Assembly (NCBI GenBank): GCA_037349315.1
Contig: JBAIAC010000026.1
Span: 2,294,001-2,358,000 of the forward strand
Direction of reading: 5' to 3'
Length of the DNA stretch: 64,000 bases
DNA from: Chelydra serpentina
Lineage: Eukaryota > Chordata > Testudines > Chelydridae
Positions 1-7,915 of the stretch are shown here, piece by piece. The notes below the pieces were generated by a model. The model did no database searches. It was not told where the DNA came from and saw only the letters and a list, made by a program, of their open reading frames with translations. Positions within the stretch are counted from its first letter, which is position 1, and each line of letters starts with the position of its first letter. The position numbers and the translations under genes are program-made.

Positions 1-2814
1 GAGAAAGACCTACAGAAGAAGCAGCAGCGTGAACTTGCGGTGGTGGAACTGAGAGGCATAGGGGACTGGCCAGGGGTAAGTGGGGACAGATCCCGGGGTG
101 CCAGCTCCGCAGGGAACCTCGATCCTAAATTGCTGCCCCTGGTTAAGGAGGGTGGGGATGTGGAGGCCCACCTCACTGCCTTGGAGCAGGCTGGTGATTG
201 GAACCAGGGAGACCCTGCGGAAAAGCCCCGGGATCTAACCCCCTTGCTGGGTCCCAAGGCCATAAACTCCACCAGCCAGAAGGGTGGGATGGTGGACGGA
301 TTTCCACTCCTGGCCCTGGACTCAAGCCCTATGGACCCCCAGTGGAAGCGGAAGCTGATGGTCAATGGAGAGACATTCGGGGGGTGGCAAGACCCCGGGA
401 CAGAGAGAATTGTGGTCAGGCCCCGGGTGGTGCACCCCCACCAGCTGCTGGGGGGCTGTGTGACCTGGGTGAGGGTCCCAGGGACGGACCCATTCGCCCT
501 GCCTATGGCCCAGATCCCTGTGCAGACCCAGGAGGGGTCGGGCTGGCTGGTGGTTGGGGGTCTCCAGGATATCAGCGGTGAGGTGCTGTTGGGGGGTGAC
601 TGTGTATCATTGGGACAGGATCCAGGCCCTATAACGGCTGAGGATTTGAATTTGAACTCAGGAAACCAATTGGCTAAGAGGGAAATGGTCAGTGAAAATG
701 CAAATGACCTGGCTGGCAGTGGGGAGGAGCTGCCAGGCTCCGGTTACCTGCCTGCCTGTAACCAGACCCCTAGGGCGGGGTGGGTCAGAGAGATGCTCCC
801 CACCCCCCTGCACACTGGAGAGGTGGCTCACGCTGGCTCTGATGCTGTTACCAAAGCAGCGAGCTCGCTGCCTGGCCCCACAGGGACAGCCAGGGCAGCG
901 CTGAGCCCGGGGGGAGCAGAGACCCCAGCTGAGTGGGGGAACACACAGGCAGGGCAGGACGGCTGCCAACCAGGCTTGCCTGGTCCAGAGGTGCTGCCGG
1001 GAAGTGATTCCACGGCAGGGAGGGAGCCACCAGGGACAGGGCTCAGTGGGGCGGTGACCCCAGGCCTGGCCAGTGAGCTGCAGAGGGATCCCGCTTTGGA
1101 GAAGCTAAGGGAACTTGCTGGCCACAGTGCTGCAAACCCCCTTGGGGAAGACTGCAGGGACAGATCCCTGTGGGAAAAGGGATTCCTGTGCCGGGAATGG
1201 GCTTCCCAAGGGGAAGTAGAACTGCGGGGGATCAGGAGGCAGCCGGAGGGGCACCCGAAGTATCATCACCGGCTATTATACCTGGTCCAGGGTAAGGGAG
1301 AAGATCCCTGGAGGTCCCTGCCCATCAGGGAGGAACCTTTCCAGAAGGTGGCTATGAATAGGGTGGACCCCCTCAGCAGGGCAACCCAGTCGGGGAAGAA
1401 GTACATTCGGGTGGTGGTAGATTTCGCCACCCGCTACCCCGAGGCGGTGCCCTTATCCTCCATTGAAGCAGACACCGTGGCGGATGCGCTGCTGACCATT
1501 TTCAGCCGAGTGGGGTTCCCCAAGGAAGTCCTGACAGACCAAGGGTCCAACTTCATGTCGGCCCTGCTCCGGTGCTTGTGGGAGAAATGTGGGGTCCGGC
1601 ACAGTTGGGCCTCAGCATATCATCCCCAGTGCAATGGGCTGGTGGAGAGAGTTCAGGGGACCATGAGGCTGATGCTGAAGACTTGCATCAATCAGCATCC
1701 ACAGGACTGGGACAAGTACCTGCCCCACCGATGGCACAAGGAAGTGCCCAAGGAATCACCAGGGGGCTTCCCTTTCAAGCTGTGGTATGGGAGGAGAGTA
1801 AGGGGACCCCTAGAACCGGTAAGGGACGATTGGGAGGAGAAGGGGGAAGACCCCCTGATGGATCTCTCCCCTGAGATGGGAGCCCATCCTCCCATCAGGT
1901 GTCCCCCAGTCAGAGTAACTGGGAAAAGAGCCCAGAACCTGGAGAGAGAGGCCAAGGACAGGCTGGCTTTAGAGGTGAACCAGTCATTCAACAGCCCAGG
2001 GCTGGCCAAGGTGGAGGCGATCGGAGTTTGGCCTGTTCCCCAGACCAAGAAACAGGTCCAGGCCTTTAGCGGGATGGTGGGATACTACCAGAGGTTTGTA
2101 CCCCCCTTTAGCTCCCTAGCTGCCCCCATCACAGAGCTAGGTAAGAAGGGGAAGCCAGACGAGGCAGTCTGGACCGAGCAGGGCCAGAGGGCTCTCTGTG
2201 CGCTGAAGGAGGCTCTAATTCAGGGCCCAATAGATCGAGTAAACCCAGACCGGGCCAAGCCCTGTACAGTGTTCACCGAAGCCTCAGACACAGGGCTGGG
2301 CGCGGTGCTGATGCAGGCCTATGCGAAGGGGGAGAGACACCCCATCGGGTATCTGAGCAAGGAGCGGCTGCCCTGGAGGCAGAACGGTCAGGCCATAGAG
2401 AAGGAATGCCTGGCCATGGGGCAGGCCCTTAAGAAGCAGCAGCCGGATCTATTTGGGTGGCGCTTTACGGGGTATGGTCACCATTCCGCCCCAACGTGGC
2501 TGCATCCAGGAAAAGGGGCCGATGCCGAGCGGCTGGTGACAGAGACACGTGGTCAGAGAGGGGACCAGATCAAGAGGGAGGCTCTTAACCAAGAGAGCCC
2601 GAACTACAGCCCTCCAGACTGGAGCGCTGGGAAAAGACCTGATCTCAGCTTGAACCCCAGGGGTTTTGGGATGGGAAGAGGGCACGGGCCGCATAAACCT
2701 TCCCACATGCGGCCTGCGGGTGCCATCAAGCCCACCCGACCTAAGGGAGCACGTGGAACTGGAACGGCCTGGTGTGACCAGGTTCGAACTTCCCCGGGTC
2801 ACTGGCTAAAGTGA
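1..2814 (+). CDS. Domain-permuted gypsy gag-pol-like ORF, copy 1 (5' partial)
   Basis: Open from the first base of the window to the stop at 2814, in the frame that begins at 3876 in copy 2. In order it shows: a low-complexity gag-derived stretch; a retropepsin-like end segment (region about 480-600, ending LLGGDC); a damaged integrase N-terminus; an integrase core at about 1400-1720 with VVVDFATRYPEA, LTDQGSNF and NGLVERVQGT supplying the D, D, E triad; then a connection/RNase H segment at about 2010-2470 (GYYQRFVPPFSSLAAPI, SDTGLGAVLMQ, IEKECLAMGQAL). No YxDD reverse transcriptase motif is visible. The first RNase H acidic residue is TEAS where TDAS is usual. Inferred non-autonomous. The integrase-before-RNase H order differs from Ty3/gypsy. 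Confidence 0.85.
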   Translation, partial: EKDLQKKQQRELAVVELRGIGDWPGVSGDRSRGASSAGNLDPKLLPLVKEGGDVEAHLTALEQAGDWNQGDPAEKPRDLTPLLGPKAINSTSQKGGMVDGFPLLALDSSPMDPQWKRKLMVNGETFGGWQDPGTERIVVRPRVVHPHQLLGGCVTWVRVPGTDPFALPMAQIPVQTQEGSGWLVVGGLQDISGEVLLGGDCVSLGQDPGPITAEDLNLNSGNQLAKREMVSENANDLAGSGEELPGSGYLPACNQTPRAGWVREMLPTPLHTGEVAHAGSDAVTKAASSLPGPTGTARAALSPGGAETPAEWGNTQAGQDGCQPGLPGPEVLPGSDSTAGREPPGTGLSGAVTPGLASELQRDPALEKLRELAGHSAANPLGEDCRDRSLWEKGFLCREWASQGEVELRGIRRQPEGHPKYHHRLLYLVQGKGEDPWRSLPIREEPFQKVAMNRVDPLSRATQSGKKYIRVVVDFATRYPEAVPLSSIEADTVADALLTIFSRVGFPKEVLTDQGSNFMSALLRCLWEKCGVRHSWASAYHPQCNGLVERVQGTMRLMLKTCINQHPQDWDKYLPHRWHKEVPKESPGGFPFKLWYGRRVRGPLEPVRDDWEEKGEDPLMDLSPEMGAHPPIRCPPVRVTGKRAQNLEREAKDRLALEVNQSFNSPGLAKVEAIGVWPVPQTKKQVQAFSGMVGYYQRFVPPFSSLAAPITELGKKGKPDEAVWTEQGQRALCALKEALIQGPIDRVNPDRAKPCTVFTEASDTGLGAVLMQAYAKGERHPIGYLSKERLPWRQNGQAIEKECLAMGQALKKQQPDLFGWRFTGYGHHSAPTWLHPGKGADAERLVTETRGQRGDQIKREALNQESPNYSPPDWSAGKRPDLSLNPRGFGMGRGHGPHKPSHMRPAGAIKPTRPKGARGTGTAWCDQVRTSPGHWLK

Positions 2815-2833
2815 CCCCGCTCAGTTCGTTCTC

Positions 2834-2847
2834 GAAGGGGGGAGAGA
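2834..2847 (+). other. Polypurine tract before LTR
   Basis: Purine-rich run directly upstream of the LTR start, after GTTCTC; it would prime plus-strand DNA synthesis. The same tract precedes the other two LTRs (7027-7040, 10811-10824). Confidence 0.7.
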
Positions 2848-3413
2848 TGTGACGAACTAGGACTGTAGTTAAGGTTTCCCTGAGTACTGTGTGGATGCCT
2901 CAGTTTCCCCTATGCGGTGCTTGAGTATCTAGGTGGTGGGACAACGGTGCATGATTGTTACAAAGCCCTAGAAGGCAGAGGCCTGGACACAGAGAATGGC
3001 TCCGTCTCCTGGCAACAGATGGCCCGGCCCCTCCCCGGCAAAGGTGAGAGCTGAAGGTGTGAGAACAAAGGGATCAGGTGACCTCCTGGCCCGGGAAGCA
3101 GACAAAGGCGGAGGAGGGGCTGGAGAGTTTCAGTTTCGTGGCTGGCCGGAGAAGAGGCGAGGGAGGCAGACAGGGTCTGGCCTCCCTGCCCCGGTTGGAG
3201 CTGTGGGGCGAAATGCAGGGAGCCCCAGGCTGGGGTCTAAGCTCCCTGCCCCCCGGAAGGACCCGACTGAGGGGTCCTGGATGTACTGACACGCTCTGGT
3301 TGGGCTGTGTTCCTGGCATCTCTAATAAACCTTCTGTTCTACTGACTGGCTGAGACTCCCAGTGAATCCGGGGAAGAGGGGTGCAGGGCCGGACTCCCCT
3401 ATACTCCGTGACA
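2848..3413 (+). repeat. Gypsy-type LTR, copy 1 (566 bp)
   Basis: Starts TGTGACGAAC and ends CTCCGTGACA, so it has the TG...CA ends with short inverted termini TGTGAC/GTGACA. AATAAA at 3324-3329 is a polyadenylation signal near the R/U5 border. It differs from the second LTR at about three positions near 3270-3300, implying very recent duplication or homogenisation. Confidence 0.9.
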
Positions 3414-3415
3414 AC

Positions 3416-3433
3416 TGGTGGCAGCGGCGGGAT
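3416..3433 (+). other. Primer binding site, tRNA-Leu type
   Basis: Two bases after the LTR. The 18-mer TGGTGGCAGCGGCGGGAT matches the complement of the 3' end of a vertebrate tRNA-Leu (AAG/UAG class) with one mismatch, judged from memory. The equivalent site in the next unit is 7609-7626. It marks the start of an internal region and the plus orientation. Confidence 0.65.
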
Positions 3434-3722
3434 GTTCTGCACCCCGTGAACGGCGCTTCCTGCAGTAAGTAACTGGGGAGCAGTAGAACGAAGGGGGGCT
3501 AACGAGGACCAGGCGTGCTGAAGGCTCACGGAGGAGCGGTTTCGGGGAGCGGAGGAGCTACGCTTAACCCCTGGGAGTGTGTGACCAGCGAGAAGGACTG
3601 TGCAATGATGGGGTCCCCCTGGGGGCTGCAGTGAGCAGTCCCAGGGGCGGAGGAGCCTGTGGCTTGGCCCTGGGAGAGAGAAGGATTTTTGCAGTGACAG
3701 GGTTCCCCTGGGGGTGCCGTGA

Positions 3723-6700
3723 GTGGACCCAGGGGCGGAGAAGCTGCAGCTCGACCCTGGCAAAGAGGCGGTGACCTGGAGAAGGGCTGGCACACTTGGG
3801 GTTCGTCCTGGAAACCGTGGGGAGCTAAGAGCACACAGGCCTGTGGATCCACAGCAACTTGGGAGCAGTGACGTGATGGCGTATCGCCTTCTCCTTAAGA
3901 AGAGCATTGTAACCCTGTGCAAAAAGAGAGGGATACCCATTGGAAAGCTCACTAAAGCCCAGTTAATCACGCGGCTGGAGGAAGATGACCATTCCAGGGA
4001 GCAGATTCCTGACCCCAATGGGGCTACAGCAGGATCTGGGAGCAGCTGGAGTGATAGCCTGGCATCCCCAAGAGTCTGGTCCCCAACCAGACGGGGGTCT
4101 TCACGATCGGGTTCCCCAGCAGGGGATCGGAGATGGATGGGACTGGAGCTGAGTCCGAGAGAGCAAGAGGACGGTGAGAGACAGCAAGAGCCCGAGAAAG
4201 ACCTACAGAAGAAGCAGCAGCGTGAACTTGCGGTGGTGGAACTGAGAGGCATAGGGGACTGGCCAGGGGTAAGTGGGGACAGATCCCGGGGTGCCAGCTC
4301 CGCAGGGAACCTCGATCCTAAATTGCTGCCCCTGGTTAAGGAGGGTGGGGATGTGGAGGCCCACCTCACTGCCTTGGAGCAGGCTGGTGATTGGAACCAG
4401 GGAGACCCTGCGGAAAAGCCCCGGGATCTAACCCCCTTGCTGGGTCCCAAGGCCATAAACTCCACCAGCCAGAAGGGTGGGATGGTGGACGGATTTCCAC
4501 TCCTGGCCCTGGACTCAAGCCCTATGGACCCCCAGTGGAAGCGGAAGCTGATGGTCAATGGAGAGACATTCGGGGGGTGGCAAGACCCCGGGACAGAGAG
4601 AATTGTGGTCAGGCCCCGGGTGGTGCACCCCCACCAGCTGCTGGGGGGCTGTGTGACCTGGGTGAGGGTCCCAGGGACGGACCCATTCGCCCTGCCTATG
4701 GCCCAGATCCCTGTGCAGACCCAGGAGGGGTCGGGCTGGCTGGTGGTTGGGGGTCTCCAGGATATCAGCGGTGAGGTGCTGTTGGGGGGTGACTGTGTAT
4801 CTTTGGGACAGGATCCAGGCCCTATAACGGCTGAGGATTTGAATTTGAACTCAGGAAACCAATTGGCTAAGAGGGAAATGGTCAGTGAAAATGCAAATGA
4901 CCTGGCTGGCAGTGGGGAGGAGCTGCCAGGCTCCGGTTACCTGCCTGCCTGTAACCAGACCCCTAGGGCGGGGTGGGTCAGAGAGATGCTCCCCACCCCC
5001 CTGCACACTGGAGAGGTGGCTCACGCTGGCTCTGATGCTGTTACCAAAGCAGCGAGCTCGCTGCCTGGCCCCACAGGGACAGCCAGGGCAGCGCTGAGCC
5101 CGGGGGGAGCAGAGACCCCAGCTGAGTGGGGGAACACACAGGCAGGGCAGGACGGCTGCCAACCAGGCTTGCCTGGTCCAGAGGTGCTGCCGGGAAGTGA
5201 TTCCACGGCAGGGAGGGAGCCACCAGGGACAGGGCTCAGTGGGGCGGTGACCCCAGGCCTGGCCAGTGAGCTGCAGAGGGATCCCGCTTTGGAGAAGCTA
5301 AGGGAACTTGCTGGCCACAGTGCTGCAAACCCCCTTGGGGAAGACTGCAGGGACAGATCCCTGTGGGAAAAGGGATTCCTGTGCCGGGAATGGGCTTCCC
5401 AAGGGGAAGTAGAACTGCGGGGGATCAGGAGGCAGCCGGAGGGGCACCCGAAGTATCATCACCGGCTATTATACCTGGTCCAGGGTAAGGGAGAAGATCC
5501 CTGGAGGTCCCTGCCCATCAGGGAGGAACCTTTCCAGAAGGTGGCTATGAATAGGGTGGACCCCCTCAGCAGGGCAACCCAGTCGGGGAAGAAGTACATT
5601 CGGGTGGTGGTAGATTTCGCCACCCGCTACCCCGAGGCGGTGCCCTTATCCTCCATTGAAGCAGACACCGTGGCGGATGCGCTGCTGACCATTTTCAGCC
5701 GAGTGGGGTTCCCCAAGGAAGTCCTGACAGACCAAGGGTCCAACTTCATGTCGGCCCTGCTCCGGTGCTTGTGGGAGAAATGTGGGGTCCGGCACAGTTG
5801 GGCCTCAGCATATCATCCCCAGTGCAATGGGCTGGTGGAGAGAGTTCAGGGGACCATGAGGCTGATGCTGAAGACTTGCATCAATCAGCATCCACAGGAC
5901 TGGGACAAGTACCTGCCCCACCGATGGCACAAGGAAGTGCCCAAGGAATCACCAGGGGGCTTCCCTTTCAAGCTGTGGTATGGGAGGAGAGTAAGGGGAC
6001 CCCTAGAACCGGTAAGGGACGATTGGGAGGAGAAGGGGGAAGACCCCCTGATGGATCTCTCCCCTGAGATGGGAGCCCATCCTCCCATCAGGTGTCCCCC
6101 AGTCAGAGTAACTGGGAAAAGAGCCCAGAACCTGGAGAGAGAGGCCAAGGACAGGCTGGCTTTAGAGGTGAACCAGTCATTCAACAGCCCAGGGCTGGCC
6201 AAGGTGGAGGCGATCGGAGTTTGGCCTGTTCCCCAGACCAAGAAACAGGTCCAGGCCTTTAGCGGGATGGTGGGATACTACCAGAGGTTTGTACCCCCCT
6301 TTAGCTCCCTAGCTGCCCCCATCACAGAGCTAGGTAAGAAGGGGAAGCCAGACGAGGCAGTCTGGACCGAGCAGGGCCAGAGGGCTCTCTGTGCGCTGAA
6401 GGAGGCTCTAATTCAGGGCCCAATAGATCGAGTAAACCCAGACCGGGCCAAGCCCTGTACAGTGTTCACCGAAGCCTCAGACACAGGGCTGGGCGCGGTG
6501 CTGATGCAGGCCTATGCGAAGGGGGAGAGACACCCCATCGGGTATCTGAGCAAGGAGCGGCTGCCCTGGAGGCAGAACGGTCAGGCCATAGAGAAGGAAT
6601 GCCTGGCCATGGGGCAGGCCCTTAAGAAGCAGCAGCCGGATCTATTTGGGTGGCGCTTTACGGGGTATGGTCACCATTCCGCCCCAACGTGGCTGCATCC

Positions 6701-7007
6701 AGGAAAAGGGGCCGATGCCGAGCGGCTGGTGACAGAGACACGTGGTCAGAGAGGGGACCAGATCAAGAGGGAGGCTCTTAACCAAGAGAGCCCGAACTAC
6801 AGCCCTCCAGACTGGAGCGCTGGGAAAAGACCTGATCTCAGCTTGAACCCCAGGGGTTTTGGGATGGGAAGAGGGCACGGGCCGCATAAACCTTCCCACA
6901 TGCGGCCTGCGGGTGCCATCAAGCCCACCCGACCTAAGGGAGCACGTGGAACTGGAACAGCCTGGTGTGACCAGGTTCGAACTTCCCCGGGTCACTGGCT
7001 AAAGTGA
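3723..7007 (+). CDS. Domain-permuted gypsy gag-pol-like ORF, copy 2 (complete)
   Basis: The open frame runs 1094 codons from the first ATG at 3723; the more likely start is the ATG at 3876 (MAYRLLLKKS...), which opens a basic SAP-like gag N-terminus followed by a charged, Ser/Arg-rich stretch. Downstream come a retropepsin-like end, an integrase with a decayed zinc-binding region but intact D-D-E core (about 5600-5850), and the RNase H-side fragment (about 6200-6660). The catalytic reverse transcriptase palm is absent. The ORF is uninterrupted and nearly identical to copy 1. It lies between two LTRs with PBS and polypurine tract, so it could be copied in trans by an autonomous relative. The C-terminal about 35 codons are frame-shifted relative to copy 3. 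Confidence 0.85.
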   Translation: MDPGAEKLQLDPGKEAVTWRRAGTLGVRPGNRGELRAHRPVDPQQLGSSDVMAYRLLLKKSIVTLCKKRGIPIGKLTKAQLITRLEEDDHSREQIPDPNGATAGSGSSWSDSLASPRVWSPTRRGSSRSGSPAGDRRWMGLELSPREQEDGERQQEPEKDLQKKQQRELAVVELRGIGDWPGVSGDRSRGASSAGNLDPKLLPLVKEGGDVEAHLTALEQAGDWNQGDPAEKPRDLTPLLGPKAINSTSQKGGMVDGFPLLALDSSPMDPQWKRKLMVNGETFGGWQDPGTERIVVRPRVVHPHQLLGGCVTWVRVPGTDPFALPMAQIPVQTQEGSGWLVVGGLQDISGEVLLGGDCVSLGQDPGPITAEDLNLNSGNQLAKREMVSENANDLAGSGEELPGSGYLPACNQTPRAGWVREMLPTPLHTGEVAHAGSDAVTKAASSLPGPTGTARAALSPGGAETPAEWGNTQAGQDGCQPGLPGPEVLPGSDSTAGREPPGTGLSGAVTPGLASELQRDPALEKLRELAGHSAANPLGEDCRDRSLWEKGFLCREWASQGEVELRGIRRQPEGHPKYHHRLLYLVQGKGEDPWRSLPIREEPFQKVAMNRVDPLSRATQSGKKYIRVVVDFATRYPEAVPLSSIEADTVADALLTIFSRVGFPKEVLTDQGSNFMSALLRCLWEKCGVRHSWASAYHPQCNGLVERVQGTMRLMLKTCINQHPQDWDKYLPHRWHKEVPKESPGGFPFKLWYGRRVRGPLEPVRDDWEEKGEDPLMDLSPEMGAHPPIRCPPVRVTGKRAQNLEREAKDRLALEVNQSFNSPGLAKVEAIGVWPVPQTKKQVQAFSGMVGYYQRFVPPFSSLAAPITELGKKGKPDEAVWTEQGQRALCALKEALIQGPIDRVNPDRAKPCTVFTEASDTGLGAVLMQAYAKGERHPIGYLSKERLPWRQNGQAIEKECLAMGQALKKQQPDLFGWRFTGYGHHSAPTWLHPGKGADAERLVTETRGQRGDQIKREALNQESPNYSPPDWSAGKRPDLSLNPRGFGMGRGHGPHKPSHMRPAGAIKPTRPKGARGTGTAWCDQVRTSPGHWLK

Positions 7008-7040
7008 CCCCGCTCAGTTCGTTCTCGAAGGGGGGAGAGA

Positions 7041-7606
7041 TGTGACGAACTAGGACTGTAGTTAAGGTTTCCCTGAGTACTGTGTGGATGCCTCAGTTTC
7101 CCCTATGCGGTGCTTGAGTATCTAGGTGGTGGGACAACGGTGCATGATTGTTACAAAGCCCTAGAAGGCAGAGGCCTGGACACAGAGAATGGCTCCGTCT
7201 CCTGGCAACAGATGGCCCGGCCCCTCCCCGGCAAAGGTGAGAGCTGAAGGTGTGAGAACAAAGGGATCAGGTGACCTCCTGGCCCGGGAAGCAGACAAAG
7301 GCGGAGGAGGGGCTGGAGAGTTTCAGTTTCGTGGCTGGCCGGAGAAGAGGCGAGGGAGGCAGACAGGGTCTGGCCTCCCTGCCCCGGTTGGAGCTGTGGG
7401 GCGAAATGCAGGGAGCCCCAGGCTGGGGTCTAAGCTCCCTGCCCCCCGGAAGGACCCGACTGAGGGGTCTTGGATGTACTGACAAGCTCTGGTTGGACTG
7501 TGTTCCTGGCATCTCTAATAAACCTTCTGTTCTACTGACTGGCTGAGACTCCCAGTGAATCCGGGGAAGAGGGGTGCAGGGCCGGACTCCCCTATACTCC
7601 GTGACA
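7041..7606 (+). repeat. Gypsy-type LTR, copy 2 (566 bp)
   Basis: TGTGAC...GTGACA ends, preceded by the polypurine tract and followed by the same tRNA-Leu type PBS. It is shared between the second and third internal regions, the signature of an LTR-LTR recombination array. Confidence 0.9.
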
Positions 7607-7608
7607 AC

Positions 7609-7626
7609 TGGTGGCAGCGGCGGGAT
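7609..7626 (+). other. Primer binding site, tRNA-Leu type (copy 2)
   Basis: Same 18-mer two bases downstream of the second LTR as at 3416-3433. Confidence 0.6.
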
Positions 7627-7915
7627 GTTCTGCACCCCGTGAACGGCGCTTCCTGCAGTAAGTAACTGGGGAGCAGTAGAACGAAGGGGGGCTAACGAGG
7701 ACCAGGCGTGCTGAAGGCTCACGGAGGAGCGGTTTCGGGGAGCGGAGGAGCTACGCTTAACCCCTGGGAGTGTGTGACCAGCGAGAAGGACTGTGCAATG
7801 ATGGGGTCCCCCTGGGGGCTGCAGTGAGCAGTCCCAGGGGCGGAGGAGCCTGTGGCTTGGCCCTGGGAGAGAGAAGGATTTTTGCAGTGACAGGTTTCCC
7901 CTGGGGGTGCCGTGA

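Noticed and set aside
3074..4558. 494-codon open frame on the minus strand across LTR and gag (also at 7267-8751)
   Set aside because: Antisense to the retroelement ORF, Ser/Pro-rich, no domains; present twice only because the unit is repeated.
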